DNA of 64,000 nucleotides from Paralvinella palmiformis (lineage: Eukaryota > Annelida > Polychaeta > Terebellida > Alvinellidae): the NCBI GenBank assembly GCA_025642065.1, contig JAODUP010000144.1:1-64000 (forward strand). Reading direction: 5' to 3'. Of the stretch, positions 23,680 through 34,577 are shown one piece after another. The translations under genes and the position numbers were made by a program. A model generated the notes under the pieces. The model was given only the letters and a program-made list of their open reading frames with translations, was not told the origin of the DNA and searched no databases. Positions within the stretch are counted from its first letter, which is position 1. Every line of letters begins with the position of its first letter.

Positions 23680-24330
23680 CACATGATACAGACAGTCGAA
23701 CGTGCCGGTTATAATAGCCAGATATGTCCATTAGGCGGGCTCCGGGCTATAGCAGCCATGGCAGACGACTCCGTTTATTTATCACGTTTTATGGTTCGAC
23801 GAGCACCGGCCTGGGCCGAACCCGCCAACTCGAACTTCGGTTCAGCTGAGCTACACTGGCTATTGTCGCGCCACGACTGAGGTCGGTAGTTTCGATCAAT
23901 AAAATACTAGGTGTCTGGCTCGGGCGGCGTTTTCGATTTGTTTTCTTCTTTTCTGGCGGCCGAGGGCAATGGGTTATAATATTTCTGTTTTCCAGCAGGT
24001 ATTCCGGCCCGAGGAGAGAGCGCTCGTAGGGACCATTGCGATCTTGGCAGGGACACATTCCGATGACGAGTCGACCGTTTGCGTTGCGCGCGCCGATCCG
24101 TGACGGGCCTGACTCACTACGGATGTCATGTGCGGACATGCGGCTTCGTGATAAATCAGATATGACAAACCTTCGCATCGGTATCCCAATAAATCGGCTA
24201 TGTTTGGCCGTTGGTGAACGTTGTCATGTTTTAGTTGTGGTTTTTTCTTCTCTTTTCCATCTTCTTCAGTTTGCGTTTATCTTCACTGACGCGACTGCGC
24301 GCGATAAATGTAGTATGAGATGTGTCCAAG
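23680..24330. other. CpG-rich block without an identified gene
   Basis: Much richer in CG dinucleotides than its surroundings (for example GCGTTGCGCGCGCCGATCCG at about 24080). Open frames exist on both strands, but none shows a known domain. It may be an unmethylated promoter or first exon, or a foreign or repeat segment. Confidence 0.35.
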
Positions 24331-24499
24331 CGTTGAGAACTTTTAGTTTGAAGTTGATTAGGCGTACTAGCAAGTACACCCCCACACACAAACACACACA
24401 ACACACACACACTAATGTTTTATATTCGTACCATGTTGACATTAAACAAGAAGGACTTCACCTAACAATGACACAATAAAACCAGTTGTGTATCTCATC

Positions 24500-25335
24500 A
24501 CAGGCCTTTATCACGTTCAGAGAACGTCCCAATTAAACATACATTGTTTCAGGCGATTCTCAAGTTCATGACCCCTATATAGCCTATGGGTTGAACCGAG
24601 GGCGGATGTTTTCAAGTCCGTTTATTCTATAGTAAGGGCTTGAAAAAATTTCAGCATAACACAGCAAACTTTAATAGGATTTTGTTGTTGTTGTTGCGAC
24701 ACCGTGGATACTTTGTTAACTTATAATCAGCAATATGAGAAGCTAGATTTTTGTTGACATCACAGTTAAAAATGTTACCATCCTGAAACGGTATTGCTAA
24801 AAATCGCCCATAGCCGATGTTATAAAAAGTTGGTTACTGAGTCTATGATTTCTAGATGTAGTTCTTTATATTTGCCTATTCGTTATCCGTGAATCTATAG
24901 CAAGACTATTACCATGTTGGTGCCTGACGTCTGTAGGAAGCCATGTCGGTTGGATGTTTCATCCACTAATAACAGGCCTTGCAGAGATGATCTCAGTCTT
25001 CCATGTTATGCCAGCGCAAAGGCTAATCAGACAATAACTGGCTGATTGAATGACTGATTGAGTGACTAACTGACTGGCTCGTACTCTCTCACTAACTCAC
25101 TCAATTTCTCACTTACCTACTCATTCACTAACCCATTCACCAAATCACTCACTCACTAATAACATAACAGTTTTTGATTGATGCGCATCAGCAAATATAG
25201 TCCGTCGTCTGAATACCTTCGCCATTTCAACACCACCTGAGCTCACACGGGGGCATAGAACAGACATCAACGCCACCCGGAATCTTTATTACTTCTCTCA
25301 CATCTTCCCATCCGAATTGATCTTAGCTTGCTTGT
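24500..25335. other. No gene supported
   Basis: Contains a CACTCACT-rich stretch at about 25060-25165 and nothing else recognised. Confidence 0.4.
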
Positions 25336-25385
25336 AGTTCGGGGAGTATCCCCAGGCTGTCGCTTGTTTGGCACAGCCTATCTTA
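25336..25385 (-). mobile_element. SINE family 3, 3' tail only
   Basis: TTCGGGGAGTATCCCCAGGC and TGTCGCTTG match the 3' end of the 61-kb copy. This fragment is 5' truncated. Confidence 0.6.
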
Positions 25386-26284
25386 GCTGAATGGTTTAAC
25401 ACAATATTTTTCCATTCCAGTTAGCCCGGATGTAGAGGCGTCTACTTGGGGGGGGGGGTCTGATCCGGTAGATATAGTAAGGAATCTTCTTAACATTATG
25501 TTTTAACACTCGACGAATGACGTGCCATTGGCAAAGACTATTTATAACAAGACGTATTACTTCGCGTTTTAACATGGGACGCCATTTTGAATTCATGGAG
25601 TGCCAGGGCCCTAGCGACCGGAGGTAAATTGTCACGGACAGCTCCCTTCGTTAACATGGCGCATAATGGCTCTGGTTGATTCTGCGCAAGGAAATGAAAG
25701 CTAGTGTAAAAATTTGATATGTTCAAAAATAAGCATAACAATTTAAAGTAGACACGCCCCTACTTGGCATGACTCAAGCAGTAGTCTGAGTAGGCCCAAG
25801 CAGGATCTATCTAGATCTATATTTGTTTCAGACAAAATCGGATTAAATTGTATTGAACAATATCAACCTATTAAGCACAAAATGGGTATATAAAATATAC
25901 ATAAGCTAACAGTTACATCTACTGGAGCCACTGAAGATGTCATGGGCAGGAGGTATATTTTATTTTATTATTGTTAATAATATAATTGGACTTCTAAAAT
26001 TCCATTACTATAATCAGATAATTTTCCCTTAATTACAATAATTATAAGAAGCTGAGTATTTACATGATCACCTGCATCCATATTTATTTTTAAACGTAAG
26101 CAATTGATACTTATTGATATATATGGACTTCTATTTATAATTTAAATGTTATGAAATTAATTATTAAATACCTCAACTAGTGGTAGAAACATTAATTTTG
26201 TTATTTTTTCTATTGACAGAAGTAAAAGATGGGTTATTAATTGTTGTCGTTCAGATATATTATGAGGAAAGATTTAAATTACTT

Positions 26285-26420
26285 GCATACTAATTGTAGA
26301 ATGTATGATATGCATTTCACTGAAACGGAATTCATGAACAGACAACTTATCTAGAATGCTATTCCAACTATTTTTGATGTACCAAATCCACCGCATGCAT
26401 CCACTGAAATCAAAGAGGAA
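26285..26420 (+). pseudogene. THAP zinc-finger C-terminal half, decayed
   Basis: The frame reads CRMYDMHFTETEFMNRQLI, then after a stop NAIPTIFDVPNPPHASTE. The HF-x-x-x-x-F and the NAIPTIF motif are the end of a THAP domain. The Cys expected before the HF block is Tyr or Asp here, and a TAG interrupts the frame. Probably a remnant of a THAP-bearing (P-like) transposase. Confidence 0.5.
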
Positions 26421-26775
26421 CGTATTAACAGATAGGAGACTTATACAGGAGACAGCTAGGGCCAGCTGTGATGGTAATTAATATTTATAAATATTAATGG
26501 TGAAAATTGGTATTATAAAATTAATTAAATAAGAAACAAGGCATCAAACCCATTTTCAGCCCATTTCATATCTTAATACAAAAAAAGGATTACCAGCAGC
26601 TGAATTGGTACTTGAATGTTCAGCTCATGTGCTTTAATTGGTATACTTCTCTTCATAACTTAAATGCATATCAAATCAAATTCTTTAACCAACTTGAAAA
26701 AAGGAAAACATGTGTTTACACATTGTGTATGCACTTGGTTCAAGTCATTATTTTACAAGGTATTGTTCTGTTTCA

Positions 26776-26932
26776 GTCCTTGAAGTTCTATGATGATGAG
26801 ATACCATGTAAACAGGCCAATCTCTTGGTTACAGATTTACTGGTGTTATCTGTTACAGTAGTCAATGCATGTGTTTATTACATATCTGGGTATATTCTGT
26901 CTAACTTTAAACAGTTCACTGATCTGGACTAA
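26776..26932 (+). pseudogene. Terminal exon-like fragment, perhaps of a THAP/P-type transposase
   Basis: A TTCTGTTTCAG acceptor is followed by 51 open codons and a TAA. The end reads VVNACVYYISGYILSNF, resembling the xYxxGYV element of P-type (THAP9-like) transposases. It lies 350 bp downstream of the THAP fragment on the same strand. The link is plausible, not proven. Confidence 0.35.
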
Positions 26933-26999
26933 ATGTCATATTTTTGTAGTAGTGGTTGTTTAGAGCTGGAAGCAATTTGTAACTATAGATGAACCGTGG

Positions 27000-27990
27000 C
27001 ACAAGAAATTTGATGCCGCTTATTGTATGAAAGTACTAATTTCTCTATCTCTAACATGTTAACGCAAACATAAACATTGTTAATATTCCATGTATATTCT
27101 TTGTTCTCAGCTGGGCAGGCCTATATTGCATGGTCTATATTATTGAGGTGTAGACTTTAAATGAACTTATATTTTTTTAGTTAATATATGATAAACGGAC
27201 ATGATGAATATATGGTGAATTGTGTTACGGTTGCGTTATAATAGCTGTATATATCATTATATGTCTATATCCAAATAAATAAAAATTTATGGACTATGAT
27301 AAACTGACATGATGAAAGTATGTTTGTATGCATTTACCTCATATGTATCTAACTGTTTTCATTTTAAAAAACTACGCCTTCCACACACAAAGCTGTGAAA
27401 TAACATAAACAACGTTCAATTATTTTCTGATCAGCTGTCAAGTGATCGGAAATTGTAGGCTATGAATTAATTAAGTGACTGGGCTGTGAAATCACTTAAT
27501 TATTTATTTACAGTTTCAGAGCTTCGCTTCCTTCAATATCATATGTAAGATATAGTACTAGTATTGGCAATTTATTTCAACAATCGCACACATGTACACG
27601 ATCACATGTGGACAACCAGAGAGCTTTTGTTATCTGAGAAATAGGGAGGGGGCAGCAGTTAGAGTGCGTCGCTGCAAACCTCCACGCCAGGGTTCGAATC
27701 GTACCTGTGTTAGTGCGTAGTTTCTCTGTGGAGTCACCCCTTAGCCGTATATCAGACGTATTATCGACGCCGAGGTTAAACAATGGGCTTACTTATTCAC
27801 TCAGCCATTCCTGGCTGACGGAAGTACTCGTCATGTAGCCCACAAACGTAAATGTTAAGCGTTGCCACTTTACTGACATTTTAAAAGTGATTCAATCTCG
27901 CGCTCAAAATATTCGAACATAGACATCTTGTCGGGGGACCTGATACGTTTGTGCCGACTCGTGTTTGATTGATGTTTTCATCAGTAACCG
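27000..27990. other. No gene; possible tRNA-like SINE head at about 27650-27740
   Basis: GCAGTTAGAGTGCGTCGCTG followed by box B GGTTCGAATC at about 27690 looks like the head of a tRNA-derived SINE. The body cannot be matched to the other families. Confidence 0.4.
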
Positions 27991-27999
27991 CCATACCGG

Positions 28000-28350
28000 T
28001 CATGTCAGTTTATCTTGACACCTGTTATCTCTATCTACACTGGCACATGTCATCGCTGTGTCTGCTGACACCTGTCATGTATGTTTATACTAACACATGT
28101 CATCACTGTGTCTGTTGACACCTGTCACGTCTGTCTAAACGGACAGATGTCATCACCGTGGATGTTGACACCTGCCATACATGTCTATACCGATAAACAT
28201 ATGTCAACCCTGTGTGTGCTGACACCCGTTATACCTGTTTATGCCGACATATGTCAATACTGTGTGTTGACACCTGTCATGCCCGTTTATGCTGATAATT
28301 GTCAGACACATTTGTATTTATCCTGTTGACACTTGTCGTAGATGACATCA
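28000..28350. repeat. About 50-bp diverged tandem repeat, roughly six units
   Basis: Each unit carries ACATGTCATCACTGTG, then TTGACACCTGTCAT, then a TGTTTAT spacer. Units have drifted 10-25 per cent. The array happens to be open in one frame (CVLTPVIPVYAD-like repeats), but unit lengths vary and it has no coding look. Confidence 0.85.
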
Positions 28351-28555
28351 AAGAAGCCACTTTGCAAATAACCCAAATCGTATCTCTCTTAGACATCTCA
28401 ATATATATTGTCCCGTTTAGTTAGATCCGAGAGATAATAGTGAGATAAGAGGTAGTCTGTTTATCAAATGGATCATTATACATCTATACAGTCAGTGACC
28501 CTAGTATAATGTCACAGTTTACGTTTAGCAATAACGGACCATAGTTCATGTTGCT

Positions 28556-28683
<128 letters not shown>

Positions 28684-28899
28684 TAACAGACACACAACAT
28701 GCACGCACGCACGCACGCAAAAGTTTACAGATTATATTAGATCGGATTCGAACCCTGAACTCGATAATTTTGTACGTCTGTGTTCTGATTTCAGCATGAC
28801 CTTCCAGACACCGTAATATAGGAACGACTCATGGGAACAATGTAATATCTGGATAAATTAATATATTATGATATACTGGATGGGATATTGTATGCGAGG

Positions 28900-28903
<4 letters not shown>

Positions 28904-28937
<34 letters not shown>
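28904..28937. repeat. (AT)n microsatellite
   Basis: About 34 bp. Confidence 0.95.
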
Positions 28938-28940
<3 letters not shown>

Positions 28941-29139
28941 CATAATGTCTTCACCTCAGTGAAGTGTATCATAACGTAATGGAAATATCGTGTCAGTTCT
29001 TAAAATTAGTGCTTAAAGAAACAGTTCAAGCATCCGATATTATTTCTTAAATACGTACTGCTTATAACAGTAAACAAAACAATTCGTAATACACGAACAA
29101 TACTCGATATCGTATAGATATAAGGAAATAATCCAAATT

Positions 29140-29560
29140 ACCGGAGGGCCGCCATTACGGCTGCACCGGAAGCCAGATTCGAAGGCGGGAAAGTCAAGTG
29201 CTCTGAGGTCACCTGGGCCAAGAGTTCACAGAGTTCACATAGACACCAGTTTGAGTTCCCGGTTCTTCTCGCGCTTTCTTCGAAACAATCGGAATCATCT
29301 TCATCTTGTAATGATTCTTTTGGCTGAAATTGATATGGCTGAATGTCAGTCTTGATGTAAATTTAGCGAGATTACTACGTTTTGTTCCGGAACTATTCTT
29401 GGCTAACATTTGTTTACATGTTTTTAAATTGGTTATACAGACTTCCGGTCAAATTGCTTGGTTCAAGCGACGTCAGCATTCCATAGCTTCCGGTCTGTGA
29501 CTAGCTTAAACATGGCAGCGCGCACAGGCCATTATGATCGATTAATCAGCAATTTGAACT
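29140..29560. promoter_or_regulatory. Possible CpG/ETS-type promoter region
   Basis: CCGGAAG or its complement CTTCCGG occurs at about 29167, 29443 and 29487, with GCCGCCATTACGG nearby and a following ATGGCAGCGCGC at 29512 that is open for 19 codons. ETS and YY1-like motifs are common in housekeeping promoters. No downstream gene is recognised, so this stays tentative. Confidence 0.3.
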
Positions 29561-29671
29561 GGATTATTTAATATGTGGATGATCGTTTTCAAATTTTGAC
29601 ATCATTTATGGTATTTGTGAACATAACCGTTTTCTTAAAGCAATTGTTTTTTGGGGCTTTACTGTTTTTGT

Positions 29672-29715
29672 TTGATTTTGTTATTCGGGGAGAATCCCCA
29701 GGCTGTCGTTATGAT
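29672..29715 (-). mobile_element. SINE family 3, 3' tail only
   Basis: TTCGGGGAGAATCCCCAGGC plus TGTCG after a TTTGTTTGATTTTG run matches the end of the 61-kb copy. Confidence 0.6.
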
Positions 29716-30524
29716 GTTTAATTTTATCAGCGCTGTCGAATACGCATGTTTATATCATTGACGAGTCCCGATTTCGGTGTGCACGTTTTGGTCGAACGAT
29801 GTGCACAAAATGTGCTAAACTTTTCACTCCGGACGCGTTCGCGTCAATCCATTATTGTCGTAAATCCGTCACCTTCATATAAGATATATCGTTGTCAATG
29901 ACACTGCCACGTACAAGGCTGCGAGGCAGAAATAACAATAAAATTAAATGGCGTGTGAAGAATAACATTTTAAATTTGTATTAATTTGTTTCTGAAATAT
30001 ATTTTGTTTGCTATTTACCTTTATTTATCTTTTGGTGATCAATAAAATATATTGTGTACTGCGGTGTTATGTTTAACCTGTCGATGTTCCTAGTTACGTG
30101 TCACAGGTTGTGATGGTACCCAATTTCAGTTTCTTTACACTGACCCGGTTTCGTCAGGAGGCGCCCTGGTTTGAGCTACATCTCCCAGTCTCCCGGCGGG
30201 AGTCGGAAATCTGCCGCTTTTTAACGAAACCCAAACCAAAAATATCTAACTTAATCAAACTAATGTGGAATAATTTATTTTATTTTTGCCTGAGTAATGA
30301 ATGTCTCGCGTGTTTTTCTGGGCCAACAGAAACTTCCCAAACTGTGTCTGCTATAGTTCACGTGTACTTGTTTCCCACGTAATCACTACCGGTATGACGT
30401 ATAGTGTAGCTAAGGTCACCCAGTAAAAACAAATATATCTGGACTCGTAGCTGTCATCCATGCTGGCAAACAATGAGGATGATTGGGAGTAGGCCACGGC
30501 AACACGCATCTTTGTCTAAGTTGT

Positions 30525-30950
30525 GTTGCCAATACGATGAACAAGATCTTACCATTCCACGATGATGTGTTGAGGGATACTGCTGCACTCGGAAGTCCTG
30601 GAGCTCATCTTCCGTTCGTCAATTGGCTATTCGCTTTGGTCTCGTCGCAGATGAACATCATGACGTACTCGCTGACTTCTGACGATGAACTGTCGCTCTA
30701 CTCTGCTGACAGTCGTGTCGACACTTTGTGGGCAGATATGGCAAAGAAGAAGACATGTTCTGGTGGAATGCACTTTCCACATTCAGCTCATCTCATGACA
30801 ACACTGTCGGTAATCGCCCACAACAATCCTGATAGCGAACGCGTCTTCTCCACGTGCCGCAAGATTGACACCGATGCTCGATCACAGCTTGGCAACGACA
30901 CTCTGTGCAGTCTTCTTTCATTCAAAATCAACCTGGATGAACCATGCTAA
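30525..30950 (+). pseudogene. hAT transposase C-terminal (dimerisation) fragment
   Basis: The open frame runs to TAA at 30948-30950. The diagnostic stretch is LSVIAHNNPDSERVFSTCRK followed by an LGNDTLCSLLSFKIN-like end. This is the C-terminal hAT dimerisation block, where SxERxFS is the conserved core. The upstream part (LPFVNWLFALVSSQMNIMTY) is not recognised. The DDE/RNase-H core is not visible nearby, so this is a fragment. Base composition is clearly more GC-rich than the neighbourhood, consistent with a recent or once-selected coding piece. Confidence 0.7.
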
Positions 30951-31329
30951 GCATTTCAGCCAGACAGCGATCTGCTGAAATCGGCAAAGTCTGCCATATA
31001 GAACTATGTGAATGACCATCAGTAATTGTGATGTGTAGACCTCTGCTAGATTGCAAGTGTTAATTTAACATGTTTCTTTAATATTATATTTTTGTTAGAT
31101 CTGCATTGACACACATTGTATTATCACGTTTTATTTAGCGCGCATGTGTGTGAGTGTGTATTTTAGCTGTTTGGAATAAGGGATCCAATCCAGCGATACG
31201 TCTGGATAACCTACTAATCTTCCTGGATCTATTTAAGAGTTAATCTGGACATTATGCTTTAGTCACGAGGTGTACGTCTGGATCAGATATCATTGATCCC
31301 AATTGATGCACAGGTTGACATACTTGTGA

Positions 31330-31560
31330 TAGTATTGCTTCTGGTGGACAGGCATACAAGTAGGCAAACACAGACATACACAGATACAGATATAGAGACA
31401 CACAGATAGATAGACAGAGGCAAAATTATAGACATATTTGTTGGTGATAAATGTGATCCAGGTAGACAGACAGATGATGTCGACGTGATCCAGGTAGACA
31501 GACAGGTGATATCTACGTGATCCTGGCAGATAGACAGACTAACAAACAGATGATGCTTAA
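31330..31560. repeat. Degenerate GACA/GATA-rich repeat with about 40-bp units
   Basis: TGATCCAGGTAGACAGACAG occurs twice and, in altered form, a third time between about 31452 and 31550, preceded by CAGATA-type simple sequence. Confidence 0.7.
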
Positions 31561-31630
31561 GTTATTAGTTATCTGAATAAAGCCACAAATTGTGTGTGTT
31601 TTAGCCGTGTTGAATAAGGCACTGTTTTTT

Positions 31631-31670
31631 TGTGCGTGCGTGCGTGTGTGTGTGTGTGTGTGTGTGTGTC
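31631..31670. repeat. (GT)n microsatellite
   Basis: GTGC repeats, then about 28 bp of GT. Confidence 0.9.
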
Positions 31671-31780
31671 TATGTGAATGTGTGCGTCAACGTGCGTGGG
31701 TGTGTGATTAGATTAGCATCAAGAGATCAAGTTGCTTTACTCTGGGAGAATAGGGCACCTACCAGCGAAAACCATTCGAT

Positions 31781-31807
31781 AGATGGCGCTACGAGCAACC
31801 CAGTCCT
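31781..31807 (+). repeat. Candidate left terminal repeat of the THAP/YqaJ transposon
   Basis: 27 bp that match 37436-37462 in inverted orientation at 24 of 27 positions (shared core CGAGCRACCCAGTCCT). The two would bound a 5.7-kb interval. Confidence 0.5.
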
Positions 31808-31849
31808 TGGGATTTCCCAAAACGCAAAGTAAACAGTTGTAGGATGGTT

Positions 31850-32350
31850 AGTGAAATTAAAGACAAATAGCTTTAATAATCATGTCTACTCTATGTTGTG
31901 TGACATAATGTAATGAAAGGGGTGGTCATTCATTTCCTTGGTCACAAAAGGATCTCTTTAAGAAATGGGTTCATGCCATAAAGCGCGTCGAGACGTGAAA
32001 ACCCAGCCGATAAAGCGTTGTGTTATTATTCTGCCCATGAATGTCCCATTTTATGTTTATGTAATTAATGCACCAAAAACAAGTTCATATTGTATAATTC
32101 TATATGATATAATATATTAAATAATGACTATTGCTGTTTGCTCCCAAGATAATGAGGCATATTTTACCTCTGATTATAGAAATCTCTGCACTTCTCTTCA
32201 AACGTTTTGCCAAACAGTGAGAGATATTTATCAATCCAATTTTTGGACACCAGCGGAAAGTCTTTCTGCATTCTACTATTGACGCATCCTATCATTGACT
32301 ATAATTCTACTATTGACTCGCAGTCTCCAAATTCTCTGTCCATGTTATGG
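31850..32350. other. No gene; candidate internal part of the surrounding transposon
   Basis: AT-rich sequence between the candidate left end and the LINE. No motif recognised. Confidence 0.35.
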
Positions 32351-32458
32351 TTTCACTTGAAAGTAACCTGACAGGCATTTGACGCAGTAGATCACAATAT
32401 TTTGTTGAAAAGCTACGCTTTTATGGTGTTCGCTGCGTTGCTTTGGAGTGGTTCGGGA

Positions 32459-33163
32459 CAGACATGGGGTCAATTCCATTTTATCAATTCCAATTCCACT
32501 CAATTCCATTTGGTCAATTCCAATTCCACCTCAAATTTATCCATTCCAATTCAATTCCAATTCAAAACATTTCAATTCCAATTCCGTTTTTTCCGACTCT
32601 TTTTGCCTAATACTTTTTACTCAGCTCCCTTCTCTGGTTGCCCTAATTTTACCAGTTGCATACTCTTTCATTTGGGGGACTCGGCACAGGCTACCTTGCC
32701 GTGTTGATGTGTATGGTTGTATCCCAACATTCGGAGTAATTCCTTCTAGAAATTTCCAGGTGTATATATTTCGGTATCTTTCTATCCTCCTCTCCTGGGA
32801 GTACATCTTGAGGGCTGATAGTTGATCTCAATAATTTAGGTCCGATATCTTACTGGAAAATTATTTGAAGAGGGACTCAATTTTTTGGATATCTCCAACT
32901 CTCTGTGGTGTCCATAGCTGGGAGCAGTAATCTATGTGTGGTTGGACTATGCAGCACCATAGTGTTTTCATGGTGTGCATATCCCTGGCATGGAAAGTTC
33001 TTATGATCCACCCACATTTTTGCCGGACATGGCTACATATTGTCTCTATTCCAATTCAAAATTTCTCAATTCCAATTTAATCGTTTTTAAATAATCAATT
33101 CCAATTCCGGAATTGGAATTGACCACCAATTCCAATTCCGGAATTGAATTGATCCCATGTCTG
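32459..33163. mobile_element. Non-autonomous hAT-type transposon inside the LINE, 705 bp
   Basis: Flanked by 8-bp duplications GTTCGGGA (32451-32458) and GTTCAGGA (33164-33171), one mismatch. Inverted termini are CAGACATGGGGTCAATTCCA on the left and CAGACATGGGATCAATTC on the right (minus strand). Subterminal arms are made of CAATTCCAATTCC units. Removing it reconnects the LINE frame from TGGAGTGGTTC to AGGAACTAT. A second copy starts at 63560. Confidence 0.87.
32620..33048 (-). mobile_element. Second LINE fragment carried inside the hAT-type element
   Basis: Minus strand from about 33048: CGWIIRTFHARDMHTMKTLW, then CCIVQPHIDYCSQLW and later LSALKMYSQERRIERYRNIY and WKFLEGITPN. This is the post-RT region of a jockey/I-type element, different from the LINE around it. 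A stop and a short deletion mark it as dead. It replaces the centre seen in the 63.6-kb copy of the same element. Confidence 0.75.
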
Positions 33164-34212
33164 GTTCAGGAACTATTTAACAAACAGGTCCAAATTTGTG
33201 TCATACCATCACATACACTCTGCCAGTATAGCGTAACCTGTGGACCAACTCCTATTCATCATCTATACAAATGATTTACCACACGCATTAATACATTCAA
33301 AATGCATCTTATCTGCAGACAATACAACAATATATAGCACTTCTCAAAACCGAAAAGAATTAGAACAAAATACCGAAAATGACATGAGAGCATTATCAGA
33401 CTGGTTCTATGCAAACAAATTATCATTTAATGTTCAGAAAACAACTTTTGTTGTCTTTTCTCCAAAGAACACAAACAATAACACAACATCCATTACACTG
33501 GGAAATAAAAAAATGCTAAATTCCCAGGTATTTATATAGACGATGGACTTGAGTGGGATGACCACATCAATCATATTGTCAAACAGTTATCCAGAGGATC
33601 ATATGCAATTCATGCGGTCAAAAAATATGTCTGTCGATAATTTAAAATCATTATACTACAGTCTTATTCATTCTCCTCTTACGTATGACACAATGTTATG
33701 GGGATCAGCATATCAATACAGACTGCATAAACTTGAAATATTACAGAAGAAATCAATCAGAAATATGTATAATGCTGGATACAATGCACCGAAAACTCCA
33801 CTTTTTAGGCAGCTCGGCATTACCAAATTAATGGACATAAATAATATCCAACTCTGCAAATTAATGTAGTCATACACCAATGGTACTGTACTTACTCAAT
33901 TACAAATACTATTTACAAATAATTCTCTTGTACACAGTCATCAAACACGTCATTCCCGGGATCCTCGTATCATAGCTAGAAAAATGAGCAGTGCCGCGAG
34001 AACCTTTATTTAGCAATGTCCAAAGTCTTGGCTAACTTTGCTAGACGACGTGAAGAACTACAAGTAAGTCAAATCATTCAACCAACGACTAAATAAATAT
34101 TACTTAAGCTCTTATTGAGATCAATGTCACCTTACCTTGCTCAATCATCATCTCTACTCGAAGATTTAACATAAGACTTATATGTTGGAATTACTTATTG
34201 TCCTAATGAGGG

Positions 34213-34372
34213 CACAGATCACTACCACTCGTGTTCGAATCCCGGCCTGGGCATATCTGAAGGTTGTTTCGTCTTTCACTTCGTCTCATTACCTTTGGAA
34301 GTCGCTCGGCCCATTTAGCCTACCATGTACACAAAAGTGGCCGTAAAACATCAATCATCATCATCATCATCA
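34213..34372 (+). mobile_element. SINE family 1, 5'-truncated, with perfect target duplication
   Basis: Flanked by TGTCCTAATGAGGG at 34199-34212 and 34373-34386 (14 bp, identical). Begins CACAGATCACTACC inside the tRNA-like head and ends in a CATCAT tail. Truncation plus duplication shows LINE-type target-primed insertion, and the perfect duplication suggests that it is young. Confidence 0.93.
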
Positions 34373-34577
34373 TGTCCTAATGAGGGACTTTTGTTGCAAC
34401 ACCGTTTTGCAACACAATGCCGGTAGATGGCGACACGTGAGGGGCCCAAGGTATCGCGTGTTTTACTATTTCCTGACTGTGTACGAGCATTTCCATAGAC
34501 AAATTCAGAACACAACAGTTTCATCAGATTCATAAATATATGTAACATAACTCTAGTTTAGAGGTTAATTTTCTTAA

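Larger units (their letters stand above)
32360..34115 (+). mobile_element. LINE reverse-transcriptase remnant, split by a DNA transposon
   Basis: Plus-strand RT pieces: QAFDAVDHNILL at about 32372 (motif A), a one-base frameshift, then after the insert at 32459-33163 the line resumes with NYLTNRSKF. At 33240 onward come FIIYTNDLPHAL and the active-site block, where the usual DD is DN (SADNTTIY). Next are NKLSFNVQKTTFVVF and the C-terminal NLKSLYYSLIHSPLTY. The end is HSRDPR-like, to about 34110. CR1/jockey-type, distinct from the LINE at 8345-9405. Dead by frameshifts and the D-to-N change. Its 5' end is missing. Confidence 0.8.

Noticed and set aside
23789..24178. 129-codon minus-strand frame in the CpG-rich block
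   Set aside because: High CG content lowers stop-codon frequency; no domain is visible and the opposite strand is open too.
28081..28329. Frame with repeated CVLTPVIPVYAD-like peptides
   Set aside because: It follows a diverged 50-bp DNA repeat whose unit length is not a stable multiple of three; there is no splice or start context.
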